64,000 bases of DNA from Endozoicomonas numazuensis. Its GTDB lineage: Bacteria; Pseudomonadota; Gammaproteobacteria; Pseudomonadales; Endozoicomonadaceae. The translations under genes were made by a program, and so were the position numbers. Below, piece by piece: positions 45,398 to 54,364 of the stretch (positions are counted from its first letter, which is position 1; every line of letters starts with the position of its first letter). Location of the stretch: NCBI RefSeq assembly GCF_000722635.1, contig NZ_JOKH01000009.1, forward strand, positions 1 to 64,000, read 5' to 3'. A model generated the notes under the pieces. The model saw nothing but the letters and a program-made list of their open reading frames with translations. It was not told where the DNA came from and did not search any database.

Positions 45398-46017
45398 TGC
45401 TTTACCGCCTCGACAAAGGCTTTCATCTTTTCGGGGTCTTTACCCCTTTCATTCTCTACGCCGCTCTCGACACCACTACTGACATCCACAGCATAAGGCG
45501 CAACCTGTTCTATGGCTTGCGAAACGTTCTCAGGATTCAGGCCACCGGCAAGGATAATCGGCTTATCCAGATTGTCGGGGATCAGTTGCCAATCAAAAGC
45601 TTCACCCGTCCCTCCTGGTACTCCTTTACGATAGGAATCCAGAAGCAGACCACAAGCACCAGGGTAAGCTGCAGCACATTCTTCAATTGACGTGCCGGGA
45701 CGAACCCTCAAAGCCTTGATATATTTCCTTCGCCATCGCTCGCACTCCTGATCGGTTTCATTGCCATGAAACTGCAATAAGTCCAGAGGAACCCGATCCA
45801 GCACCGTCTGAATCGCCGCTTCATCAGCGTCCACAAATAACCCCACCAGAGTAATAAAGGGTGGCAAGGCAAAGGCAATCTCACTCGCCTTCTCAACACT
45901 GACAAAACGCTTGCTGGGTGGATAGAACACCAGTCCCAGCGCATCGACTCCAGCCTCAACGGCTTGAAGTGCTTCTTCTATAGAGGTGACTCCACACATT
46001 TTGATCCGAGTCTTCAA
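45394..46017 (-). CDS. trpF: Phosphoribosylanthranilate isomerase
   Basis: About 207 residues, the usual length. It begins [20 protein letters not shown] with the catalytic Cys in [27 protein letters not shown] and [14 protein letters not shown] are family motifs, with the second catalytic residue in LLLDSY. It isomerises phosphoribosylanthranilate in tryptophan synthesis. I prefer the TTG at 46017 (GAGAGG about 5 nt upstream), because homologues begin at this point; the open frame extends 16 codons upstream to a GTG. Confidence 0.93.
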   Translation of the reverse strand: MKTRIKMCGVTSIEEALQAVEAGVDALGLVFYPPSKRFVSVEKASEIAFALPPFITLVGLFVDADEAAIQTVLDRVPLDLLQFHGNETDQECERWRRKYIKALRVRPGTSIEECAAAYPGACGLLLDSYRKGVPGGTGEAFDWQLIPDNLDKPIILAGGLNPENVSQAIEQVAPYAVDVSSGVESGVENERGKDPEKMKAFVEAVKQ

Positions 46018-46210
46018 CAATGCCTCTCCTGGCCAAACGCCATTGCGAAAGAATAACTGCTTCACCCCTCTCTCTCCCGAACAGGAAGCCGGCTACAGGA
46101 CAGATAGATAAGAAAGGAGTCATGAACAGGACGCTGACAAGCAGCACTTTCACCCAAAACAGTGAAATGTGGTACAAACTGACAGCAGGAGATGGATGTT
46201 AGCAGAAATA

Positions 46211-46239
46211 ACCGGCATTTGTCTCAAGCAAGTGCCGGT
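46211..46239. terminator. Hairpin terminator between trpF and the hydrolase gene
   Basis: ACCGGCA (46211-46217) pairs with TGCCGGT (46233-46239), with T-rich bases on both sides. It lies 30 bp after the hydrolase stop codon on the minus strand and could end that transcript before trpF. Confidence 0.55.
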
Positions 46240-46271
46240 TCATTTTTCAGAGAATGGTTTTGACGGCCAGG

Positions 46272-47318
46272 CTAATTCAGCCTTCTGGAAAGGTATTGCC
46301 CCCTGATAAACTGGTTGTAATAACGGCCTATAGATTCAGCTGAGATCAGATCACGGTATACCCATTCCGGCACCCCATAGTATCGGTAGAGACTTTCGCT
46401 GCCGACAAACTGAACTTCCAGAATACGAGCTGCGGGATCATAGCCAGCAGAGGCCAGTGCCGACGAATCCAGAGCATCACGAGCAAAAGGGAGTGTTTCC
46501 AGATTATAAGCGACACTTCTAATCTGATCCTTGAGCACATCCCCACTGGGATCCCCTGATAGGTAACTCATCACAAAACTATGATTCATCCAATCGTCGC
46601 TTTCACCTGAATTGGAGACATTCGCCGGTAAAGCATTTATGCCCACACGCCCCAGAACACTAATCACCCAGTCTTCATACAGAGTCAGATAGCGAGTCAC
46701 CTTCTGCTTATCTCCCTCATACACCAGAGGATAACCCACCAGGCTTGCTGGAGTTGCAACAGACACCATTCCCATCAGTTTCAACTGATTAAAGGCAACA
46801 CCGACTTCAGAGCTCTCGTAAACTGCCCGCCAGGCTTCATTACCATAGAAATTCCCCTGGGAGTGCGCCACCAGCAACACCTTTCGACATTGACCTATTT
46901 TACGGACATATTCTCTAATATGCTGACTCAAGTCACCGTCAAAGACATAACTGAACGCATCATAACTATTTATGATTGACTCCATGCCCTCAACAAACCA
47001 GCTCGGAGCCTCTTCTACCCCTGCCAACCATAAAAATATCAAACTGTAATCCTGTAAAGCTTTCTGTCGGGCGACTTCTAGGAATTGGTAAGCAATATTT
47101 TCGTTGTAGTTATAGGAAAGGTCATAACTGACGTTGTAGCCCGCAAGTTGATCTGACATCAAAACACTCAACATAGCCTGAGCCTCGACAGCATCTTCTC
47201 TATCATTGAGCATGCCATTGCCATACACAATGGTTAATTGAGGCCTTGCTACAGAACACTGATTAGCCTGTAAATTTGTACAAAAACATACAAGCATTAA
47301 GAACACTATATTCTTCAT
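46272..47318 (-). CDS. Secreted alpha/beta-hydrolase-like protein
   Basis: A 348-residue protein with a signal peptide (KNIVFLMLVCFCTNLQA, cut near ANQCS). The nucleophile elbow RKVLLVAHSQGNFYGNEAW has the GxSxG-like HSQGN motif of lipases and esterases, and LTIVYGNGMLNDREDAVEAQ near the N-terminus would be the first strand and oxyanion loop. The substrate is unknown. The next gene upstream also encodes a secreted protein; the two are separated by 65 bp and may be co-transcribed. Both interrupt the otherwise conserved trpF-truA neighbourhood, so they may be a lineage-specific insertion. I do not recognise a named family. Confidence 0.7.
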   Translation of the reverse strand: MKNIVFLMLVCFCTNLQANQCSVARPQLTIVYGNGMLNDREDAVEAQAMLSVLMSDQLAGYNVSYDLSYNYNENIAYQFLEVARQKALQDYSLIFLWLAGVEEAPSWFVEGMESIINSYDAFSYVFDGDLSQHIREYVRKIGQCRKVLLVAHSQGNFYGNEAWRAVYESSEVGVAFNQLKLMGMVSVATPASLVGYPLVYEGDKQKVTRYLTLYEDWVISVLGRVGINALPANVSNSGESDDWMNHSFVMSYLSGDPSGDVLKDQIRSVAYNLETLPFARDALDSSALASAGYDPAARILEVQFVGSESLYRYYGVPEWVYRDLISAESIGRYYNQFIRGQYLSRRLN

Positions 47319-47383
47319 AATCGTCCCTGAATATGTGGATACGACACCTGAATAACTATATGATCAGAGTAATTAAAAGCTCA

Positions 47384-48319
47384 CTATTCCATATTTGAAT
47401 CATCACTTGAAAATTTGCATTGACTCCCCAAATTATCTGGCAACGTATAAGGCACTCCACTTAAATAAGCGTTCATTTTATTCCATGCCTCTATACGCTC
47501 TTGCGTATTATATATCCTCGCCTTCATTTTATGCCGAAAGCGGCTAGCCTCCTGACCCATGACATGAACAAGACAAAGAACCGCTGCTGACGACTCGCCA
47601 TCTAACTGAAGTATTTTTTCTCTGTCAAAAGCATTTTCAAGCCTGAACTGGCTCACCTCTGCCAACTGTCTTGCAGCTTTTTTCTTTTCAATAGAACCAA
47701 CCAACTCCTGTTCAATAAAGCGCTCCACATCATCACGGATACCGTCATTATTGCTATCAACCCCCACCAGCCCGATCAGACCATCCTCACCAGGATCAGG
47801 TGGAAGGCCAAACAGCCAGCGACTGTTATCTGATACCAAACACGCTTCCCAGGGAAGCGTTTTAAATCGCTTCTGCTGATTTAATATCAAACAGTACGAC
47901 TGACCTTTATACTTAAAACTCAAGCGTTGTTGATGATATCGAACAGAAAGGAGATGTTTGGATGTTCGATAAGAGGTAACAGGAAGGAACCGTTTACGCC
48001 ATCGAAAAACCTTCAGAGATTTGCCTTCCAGCGTTTGAACCGAGTTATCATTAAGCACCCAGTCTTGCTCTCTATCCTTATTACAGGCCGCAACACGGAC
48101 AACACGTCCATATTGATAATAAGGAATCCAGTTAAATCGCAGATGCAACTGGCGACTCCAGCGGTCATCCTTTAAAGCGCCTTCTTCAAGGCAACTATTT
48201 TCCGGTTGACCACCCCACTCCATGGTATCTGAGTAGGCGGTACTGGTTATTAAACAAAGAAAAGCTGTACAGCTTAACAGCCAACCAACAAAAGCTATTT
48301 GTCGTTGAATTTTCATCAC
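47384..48319 (-). CDS. Secreted protein with a Ca-binding-like DSNNDGIRDD motif
   Basis: A 311-residue protein of unknown function. The N-terminus (MKIQRQIAFVGWLLSCTAFL) is a signal peptide. The mid part is rich in basic and aromatic residues and has several Cys (SCLEEGALK, VAACNKD, SYCLIL), which suggests disulfides. Near residue 190 stands GLVGVDSNNDGIRDDVERFI, an acidic loop of the type seen in EF-hand or thrombospondin type 3 calcium-binding repeats; it recurs in many uncharacterised proteobacterial envelope proteins. It lies upstream of the secreted hydrolase-like gene. Confidence 0.65.
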   Translation of the reverse strand: MMKIQRQIAFVGWLLSCTAFLCLITSTAYSDTMEWGGQPENSCLEEGALKDDRWSRQLHLRFNWIPYYQYGRVVRVAACNKDREQDWVLNDNSVQTLEGKSLKVFRWRKRFLPVTSYRTSKHLLSVRYHQQRLSFKYKGQSYCLILNQQKRFKTLPWEACLVSDNSRWLFGLPPDPGEDGLIGLVGVDSNNDGIRDDVERFIEQELVGSIEKKKAARQLAEVSQFRLENAFDREKILQLDGESSAAVLCLVHVMGQEASRFRHKMKARIYNTQERIEAWNKMNAYLSGVPYTLPDNLGSQCKFSSDDSNME

Positions 48320-48397
48320 CCGTCCCTGGTGTGATCATTCATTCAAAACATCATTTGCACGCAGGCTTGTCAAGATGTTTTTAAAAAGGTCGACTGA

Positions 48398-49201
48398 CTA
48401 CCAGGGCAGTGCTGAAGCCACAAAAAACGGGTTAGGCTCACTTTTTGGCAAACCAAATTCATCCGGATAACCAACATCAACAAAATAAAGACCATAAGGT
48501 TTGGCAGTAGCTCCGCCTTCTGAACGCTTTCGGGCGTCCAGTACTTCTCTGGCCCAGATCGGCGCCTTTCTGCCCGCCCCCACTTCCAACAGCACGCCCG
48601 TAATATTTCTTACCATGTGGTGAAGAAAAGCATTCGCCCTTACATCAATCACCACCATATCACCATGCCTGTACACATTAAGGTGCTGTATTTCACGAAC
48701 AGCATGCTTTGCCTGACACTGTACCGCCCGGTACGAATCGAAATCGTGCTCCCCGATAAGGTACTGCCCGGCAATATTCATTAGCTCTACATCCAGAGGG
48801 CGATAATAGAAAGTCACCCCTCTGGGTAAATGGGCAGGCCTCACAGGACGATTGAGTATCACATAACGGTATCTGCGCCATTTCGCAGAGTAGCGGGCAT
48901 GAAAATCATCTGAAACCGGGCGAACCCAGTTGAAGGAAATATCATCCGGCAGGTTGGTATTTCCACCAAATGTCCAGCCATAACCACTGCGCACCGCATC
49001 CGTATCAAAATGGATAACCTGGTTACAACCATGAACCCCTGCATCTGTTCTGCCTGCACAAACTACAGAAACAGGATGATTGGCAACTTTGGACAACGCC
49101 TTTTCTACAGCAGCCTGAACCGAGGGAAGTCCCGACTTCAGACTCTGCCAACCGTGGTAACGGGAGCCATCGTATTGAACACTGGCAGCTAGTCGCGGCA
49201 T
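48398..49201 (-). CDS. truA: tRNA pseudouridine(38-40) synthase
   Basis: A 267-residue TruA. The catalytic aspartate is in VVCAGRTDAGVHGCNQVIHF; other family motifs are LAASVQYDGSRYHGWQ, YRYVILNRPVRPA, LIGEHDFDSYRAVQCQAK and FLHHMVRNITGVLLEVG. It converts uridines 38-40 of the tRNA anticodon arm to pseudouridine. It stands downstream of fimV, separated by a strong terminator, as in Pseudomonas. Confidence 0.97.
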   Translation of the reverse strand: MPRLAASVQYDGSRYHGWQSLKSGLPSVQAAVEKALSKVANHPVSVVCAGRTDAGVHGCNQVIHFDTDAVRSGYGWTFGGNTNLPDDISFNWVRPVSDDFHARYSAKWRRYRYVILNRPVRPAHLPRGVTFYYRPLDVELMNIAGQYLIGEHDFDSYRAVQCQAKHAVREIQHLNVYRHGDMVVIDVRANAFLHHMVRNITGVLLEVGAGRKAPIWAREVLDARKRSEGGATAKPYGLYFVDVGYPDEFGLPKSEPNPFFVASALPW

Positions 49202-49280
49202 GAAGAATACTCAACCCAAACATCAAAAGGAGGGGAATTTATCAGGCGGCAGGATAAATTGGTAGGGAGAAGCCAGAATA

Positions 49281-49319
49281 AATAAAGCCCGGGACTCAAC
49301 CAACATCCCGGGCTTTATT
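49281..49319. terminator. Strong rho-independent terminator after fimV
   Basis: AATAAAGCCCGGGA and TCCCGGGCTTTATT form a perfect 14-bp stem with an 11-nt loop, 20 bp after the fimV stop codon. AT-rich ends make it work in both directions. Confidence 0.9.
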
Positions 49320-49338
49320 TTACAGAGACAGCGGGCGC

Positions 49339-51768
49339 TTAATCCGCCTGCCCCATCAATGCTTGAGCTTCCTGCTTCTGCTCATCAGTGCCAGACTCCA
49401 ACACTTCCTGCAGAATATCTCGGGCACCTTCATTGTCACCCATATCAATATAGGCTCTGGCCAGATCCAGCTTTGTAGCCGCTTCATCATCATCGGAAAG
49501 GAAGTCAAGATCATCATCTTCCAGAGCCGATTCCAAATCAGGCAGCCCATCATCAAATCCGAGAGACTCTTCGCCAGAATCCGCACCGACTTCACCCAGG
49601 TCAAGATCCAGATCATCGAGATCATCAATCGCTGCTAAAGGCTCTTCTGCAGCCGTTGACGCCTGAACATCCTCCAAATCAGGCAGCTCAGGGGCTGTTT
49701 CCAAATCGGAACCCTCTGCTTCCAGATCCAGATCGTCCAGTTGGAAATCCAAATCATCCGCTGACTCAGCATCACCAGACTCAGCAGGTTCGTTATTGAA
49801 GTCCAGATCGTCCAGATCAAACTCCAGATCACCTAACTCACCATCAGAGTCAACATCCGCCTCGTCTGTCAGCGCCTCACTCAAGTCGAATCGATCAAGC
49901 TCATCACTACTGTCTTCGGTGGCAGCTTCCGGAACAGCATCACCAGAAAAAGCATCCGCCGGGAAGCGAGCCTTAAAGGCATCTGCCTGACGCAAAGCAT
50001 CCTGATCATCTAAAGACTCTACCCCAACCAGTGCCGTTTTGAAGTTCTCCAGATCATTATTTTCTGCGTGAACCTCCAGCAGCTTAAGCCTAAGATCCGA
50101 ACGATCGGGCTCATTATCAATGGCCTTTTCCAGCAATTCAGCGGCTTGCGGGAATCGACCATAAGCAATATAAATATCAGCTTCACTAATGGCATCGTCA
50201 GTCTGCTGCGTGGTCTCTTCCTGCTCTTCATCTTCCAGCAGACCGTCTTCATCTATCTCAAGCGTTTCATCCAGTTCCAGCTCTTCCTGATCATCCTGTT
50301 GCGGTTCTTCAGGAATCAAAGACATGGGCTCCAGAGTAGATTCTTCCTCAAACTCTTCTTCCTCTTCTTGTTTGCGGCGACGATAAATCAGCAGTGCCGC
50401 AATCAGACCCAGAGGCACCAGTGCTACGAGGACCAGATAAAGAGGGTTACCCAACAGAAAATCCAGGAAACCGGGCTCAGGCTTGGGTTCTGGTTCAGGC
50501 TGAACAGGAACAGGCTTAACTTCAGGAGATTGCTGCTCAGGCGTCTGAGCCACAGGTTGGCCATCCGGCTGTTGCGTCAACGCAGCCATTTGATCATCTT
50601 TCAGATCAATCAGACGCTTCAAAGTACTGATCTGGTCATCAAGGTCTTTCAGACGACTCTTCAGCTCTTCATTCTCGCGAGTCAACTCATCCATTTTCTC
50701 ACGAGTCATCGCTAACTCATTCTGCAATGCTGTGGTTGCGGTATCCGCAGAACCACCACCCAGATCACTACCCGTACCGGAGGTATCATCGGTTGCAACA
50801 ATAGACAAACGCCCATCATTGCCAGCCCCTTCACCTCCTGCATCAGCAGAACTGCGTCGTGTAGCATCCAACTGCTCCAAACGAGCCTGCCAGTCACGAT
50901 TCTGACGTGCCACTTCTCCCACAGCATCCTGGAAGCTGACTTCTTCAATCTCCTCTCTGGCAGGTACACGCAACACCTGCCCTTTTTTGAGGCGATTAAT
51001 ATTATTCTGAATAAAGGCTTTAGGGTTTTTCTTCTGCAAGGCCAACATGGTTTGCTGAACGCTCAGATCACTGGAAGGCCTGACACTTCTGGCAATATTC
51101 CAGAGGTTGTCATTGGGCTGAACTTGATAATTATCTGACTGACCCTGCTCGGAATAGCTTCCTGCACCGGTACGAATAGGCTCATCTCTAACCGGAGTAG
51201 CCTGAATCGGCCACGCAGTTTCTTCCGGACGGTAGGAGGATGGCGACCTCTCAAAAGAACCGCCCTGATCGAATGGATTAACATTCTGCCCACGCGAAGG
51301 TGTAGGCACTCCACCGTTGTAATTTTGGGTTGAAGCCGGCCTTACCGGTGCAGCGGGTTGCTGGCTGAACGCGGGCGGATCCAGAAGCATGGTATATTCG
51401 CGGAGCAACCGACCACTGGGCCAATGGACTTCCAGCAGAAAATTAAGGAAAGGTTCTCTAACCACCTGATCACTGGAAACGTGAATATAGCCCGTTCCAT
51501 CTTCTCTCAGGATCGTTTTAAATTTCAGGCCGGTTAAGCTGAAAGGTCTATCCAGACCTGCTCGCTGAAAATCTGATCGACTGGCAAGATTGGGCAGAAT
51601 CTCATTCCGGGTCAATTCTCGGACTTGCAGCAATTCAATCTCGGCATCCAGTGGTTGATTCAGCGCCGAATTTAAGCGCACTTCGCCCAACCCCAGCGCA
51701 TTGGCCAGACCGGAACCCAAAGCTCCTGATATGGCCATGGCTGCTACAAGCTTTTGCAGTCTCATCAT
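49339..51768 (-). CDS. fimV: FimV-like peptidoglycan-binding motility hub protein
   Basis: An 809-residue inner-membrane protein. It has a signal-like N-terminus, the FimV N-terminal domain (LGEVRLNSALNQPLDAEIEL, VRELTRNEILPNLASRSDFQ), a LysM domain (VQPNDNLWNIARSV, about residues 215-270), a coiled coil (about 345-400), one membrane segment (YLVLVALVPLGLIAALLIY), a very acidic cytosolic region with repeated DLDxDLDDLD-type stretches and TPR-like helices (AYGRFPQAAELLEKAIDNEP), and the conserved C-terminal domain (KLDLARAYIDMGDNEGARDI). In Pseudomonas FimV localises type IV pilus and cAMP signalling proteins to the pole. Upstream is a 393-bp gap. Confidence 0.95.
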   Translation of the reverse strand: MMRLQKLVAAMAISGALGSGLANALGLGEVRLNSALNQPLDAEIELLQVRELTRNEILPNLASRSDFQRAGLDRPFSLTGLKFKTILREDGTGYIHVSSDQVVREPFLNFLLEVHWPSGRLLREYTMLLDPPAFSQQPAAPVRPASTQNYNGGVPTPSRGQNVNPFDQGGSFERSPSSYRPEETAWPIQATPVRDEPIRTGAGSYSEQGQSDNYQVQPNDNLWNIARSVRPSSDLSVQQTMLALQKKNPKAFIQNNINRLKKGQVLRVPAREEIEEVSFQDAVGEVARQNRDWQARLEQLDATRRSSADAGGEGAGNDGRLSIVATDDTSGTGSDLGGGSADTATTALQNELAMTREKMDELTRENEELKSRLKDLDDQISTLKRLIDLKDDQMAALTQQPDGQPVAQTPEQQSPEVKPVPVQPEPEPKPEPGFLDFLLGNPLYLVLVALVPLGLIAALLIYRRRKQEEEEEFEEESTLEPMSLIPEEPQQDDQEELELDETLEIDEDGLLEDEEQEETTQQTDDAISEADIYIAYGRFPQAAELLEKAIDNEPDRSDLRLKLLEVHAENNDLENFKTALVGVESLDDQDALRQADAFKARFPADAFSGDAVPEAATEDSSDELDRFDLSEALTDEADVDSDGELGDLEFDLDDLDFNNEPAESGDAESADDLDFQLDDLDLEAEGSDLETAPELPDLEDVQASTAAEEPLAAIDDLDDLDLDLGEVGADSGEESLGFDDGLPDLESALEDDDLDFLSDDDEAATKLDLARAYIDMGDNEGARDILQEVLESGTDEQKQEAQALMGQAD

Positions 51769-52161
51769 GAATCCTTGTTATCTGCGCGTATCAGCAAACC
51801 CGCCCGTAAAACACACCTGACATCGACAGCTTGAAGCAGAACCGAGTTAAAAACTGCATAATCCAAGTCGTTAGCTTCTTCACAACCCATGTTTTGAGCC
51901 CAAAGTTTTTTACTTACGACTATTTTTATAATAAACAGCTTTTCAGATGTGTGCAGGTACCCTCAAGCAGAATACAGGTGCCCTGCAGCAACCCAAGCCG
52001 AGTTGCAAAAAGCCATGAAACACTCATAGCTATAAAACCGGTACGGTTAACAGTTCCTGATAACCTGAAGCCTCACCTCTTCAGACCAAGGCAAGGTAAC
52101 AGGACAAAAATATTATTCTGACAATTTCAATACGGAACTGTCACTATTCTCAGCTAAGTTA
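51769..52161. other. Gap between usg and fimV
   Basis: A 393-bp stretch that should carry the fimV promoter. Open frames in it have no family-like features. No hairpin terminator for usg was found. Confidence 0.45.
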
Positions 52162-53172
52162 TCATTTTAAAAAGTCTTTTAGCAATATTTCTGCCACAAC
52201 CAATGCTTGAATTGCGCCACATCTCACAGGATCAGCAACAATCCAGAGGCATATTTGATCAGCATGGTCCGGATTTTGACGAATTCGGCCAACGACAATG
52301 ACATCTTTGCCCGCAACGGTTTCAACGGAAGGCATGTCATCGACAGCCGCCAACTCCACACCATCTACCCCTGACAAAAGCTCTCTGACAGCCTGTTCAT
52401 CCACAGGACGATCGAGATCCAGATGCACAGCCAGACTATCACCAAAGAAAACAGGAACCCGGACGCAAGTGGCGCTCACTCTGAGATCATTTTCACCCAA
52501 CCCTTTCACGAGCTCTTGAGCAATTTGACGCTCAGGTGATGTAAAACCACTGTCAGAAACATCCCCTACCTGAGGCAACACATTAAAGGCTATTCGCTGT
52601 TCAAAAAGCTTTTTCTTGACCGGTTTACCACTGAGCAGATCTATCGTCTGCCCCCGTAACTCTTCAATACCTTTCTGACCACTTTCCGCCAGGGAAATAT
52701 TGGCCACAACGTTAACTGAATCAATACCTACAGCATCCTGAACAGACTTCAGTACCTGCAACATCAACCCGGCGGAGCTGGAAGGTATAGCGACTTCCTG
52801 AAGCCCAGTCAGATCAGCCTGACCTGACAAGCCAGACAGGTAAATATCAGCCTGACTGTCAGCAGAACCATTTATCACTCGGCAACTGCTTTCACTGGCA
52901 AGATTCAGCACTTCAGGGTTAATCCGTGAGCCGGCTGGTATTATCAGAAGATCTGCATCAGCAAAATTAAACGTCATGGCACTCAGAACATCCAGCTCAG
53001 TACCCTTGAACACGACTGTTGCATCGTCACCAGGCTCATCAGATTCATCTGAGCCTCCAGTCAGCGGATAAATAACCCCGGGCGTTAAATGACTTTCTTC
53101 CAGAACTGTCAGCAGAGCTTCCCCTGCCAGACTCTGTGCATCATAAATCGCTAAATCAAACGTTCCGATCAT
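52162..53172 (-). CDS. usg: USG-1-like protein (catalytically degenerate aspartate-semialdehyde dehydrogenase homologue)
   Basis: A 336-residue protein with the overall layout of aspartate-semialdehyde dehydrogenase: N-terminal LAIYDAQSLAGEALLTVLEE, a mid region with FNVLPQVGDVSDSGFTSPER (compare the FNVIP..G motif) and SATCVRVPVFFGDSLAVHLD. The active-site segment where Asd has a Cys reads AIPSSSAGLM, so the nucleophile is missing. USG-1 proteins with this feature stand next to asd/truA/fimV in many gammaproteobacteria and have no proven function. The true asd gene is at 58368-59489, about 5 kb away. Confidence 0.88.
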   Translation of the reverse strand: MIGTFDLAIYDAQSLAGEALLTVLEESHLTPGVIYPLTGGSDESDEPGDDATVVFKGTELDVLSAMTFNFADADLLIIPAGSRINPEVLNLASESSCRVINGSADSQADIYLSGLSGQADLTGLQEVAIPSSSAGLMLQVLKSVQDAVGIDSVNVVANISLAESGQKGIEELRGQTIDLLSGKPVKKKLFEQRIAFNVLPQVGDVSDSGFTSPERQIAQELVKGLGENDLRVSATCVRVPVFFGDSLAVHLDLDRPVDEQAVRELLSGVDGVELAAVDDMPSVETVAGKDVIVVGRIRQNPDHADQICLWIVADPVRCGAIQALVVAEILLKDFLK

Positions 53173-53330
53173 GAGCTTCTCTGCTTCTATACAAAATTGT
53201 CGAAGAATGTATCAGGAAGTGTTCAGGAAAGCACCATTCTCTCAGGCACCCCTCGCAGGCACCCTCGAACTGAGCCGGAACATTCTCAAGCATTTGCTTA
53301 CTACGAAACGGCGGTTCTTTCAGACCCTGC

Positions 53331-53398
53331 AGTTATCTTCAATTAATAGTTATCTTCAATTAATAGTTATCTTCAATTAATAGCTATCTTCAATTAAT
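53331..53398. repeat. 17-bp tandem repeat, four copies
   Basis: Three exact units of AGTTATCTTCAATTAAT and one with a single change (AGC for AGT) cover 68 bp. The last unit includes the stop codon of the thioesterase gene at 53394. The array lies in its 3' flank. Confidence 0.95.
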
Positions 53399-53843
53399 TA
53401 CTATCGAGCCGGAAGTTCCCTCTTGCGGTCGCGACGGGTGTCTCCCGCCGACTCTGCCAGGCAGTGATTGAAACATTGGCAATCCGGCTGCCTTGTCGCA
53501 CTACCTTGCACTCAGCAAATACATCCTGAATTCTGGAACTTCTCAGATAATCAATCGAAAAGTCGACAATTTTCGGTATTCTCGGCTCATCCATAAACAG
53601 CATAAGATGGATAGCCGCAGACATCTCCATGAATCCACCCAGCACACCACCGTGCAATGCAGGCAAAACAGGATTACCTGTATTTTCTTTATTTTCAGGT
53701 AAAACAAAGAGAGCATCATCCCCAAGAGACTGACAGTGCATGCCTATTTTCCTGGCATAAGGCAGTAAGCCCGTTAGACGACTGTAATCACTGGTTGATC
53801 GGGCCTGGAGCAAAACCTCACGAAAAGCACTCTGATTTTTCAT
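53394..53843 (-). CDS. PaaI-family hotdog thioesterase
   Basis: A 149-residue single-domain hotdog protein: PALHGGVLGGFMEMSAAIHL is the central helix motif of the PaaI/YdiI group (HGGVxxxxxD-like, here without the usual Asp), followed by VDFSIDYLRSSRIQDVFAEC and ASVSITAW-type strands. Such enzymes hydrolyse acyl-CoA thioesters. The ATG overlaps the end of the second hotdog gene (ATGA), so they are a coupled pair. The stop codon lies inside a 17-bp tandem repeat. Confidence 0.85.
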   Translation of the reverse strand: MKNQSAFREVLLQARSTSDYSRLTGLLPYARKIGMHCQSLGDDALFVLPENKENTGNPVLPALHGGVLGGFMEMSAAIHLMLFMDEPRIPKIVDFSIDYLRSSRIQDVFAECKVVRQGSRIANVSITAWQSRRETPVATARGNFRLDSN

Positions 53844-54301
53844 TTTGCCAACTCCTTTGCCATATCACTGAGCGTACGCCCGGTTCTCATAAAAGTTCCT
53901 ACGCCATGGGCAAACGGCTCATCACGATCATCCTGATAGGCCACCCCTCTGGTAAAAGCAACCGTTTTTGTGACTCGATACGCTTCTGCAAAGCAACGAA
54001 CAGGCTTGAAGGGGTCAGGCAATCCCAGATGATCAATTCTCAGATCGATGGTAGGACAAGTCTCATATTCAGGCAGGGCAATACAGGCAGCCATACCGAA
54101 TGCGCTATCCATAAGAGACGTGATCGCTCCCGAATGAATAATTCCACTTCCCGGATTGGCCTCCAGCTCTTCATTAAATGGCATGCTGATGACAACACCT
54201 TTAGAAGATGTTTGTTCCGGCACCATCCCCAATATACGACAATATGGTATCGCATGGAGAAACTGCTGAACAATACTCTCCAACTGCTCATCGGTATTCA
54301 T
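53840..54301 (-). CDS. PaaI-family hotdog thioesterase
   Basis: About 153 residues. PGSGIIHSGAITSLMDSAFG is the hotdog core with the catalytic-type His and Asp, followed by TIDLRIDHLGLPDPFKPVRC and AFTRGVAYQDDRDEPFAHGV. It is paired with the next thioesterase gene by a 4-bp overlap; together they may form a heteromer. I chose the ATG at 54301; the open frame starts 11 codons earlier with a TTG. The acyl-CoA substrate is unknown. Confidence 0.87.
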   Translation of the reverse strand: MNTDEQLESIVQQFLHAIPYCRILGMVPEQTSSKGVVISMPFNEELEANPGSGIIHSGAITSLMDSAFGMAACIALPEYETCPTIDLRIDHLGLPDPFKPVRCFAEAYRVTKTVAFTRGVAYQDDRDEPFAHGVGTFMRTGRTLSDMAKELAK

Positions 54302-54364
54302 GTCAGTGCAATCTCTTATTTTAGTCTGTACCAACTCTTATCATACCCGATTTAAAACGCTTGT

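Noticed and set aside
50068-50715. 215-codon plus-strand open frame opposite fimV
   Set aside because: It is an antisense shadow of the acidic, biased fimV coding sequence.
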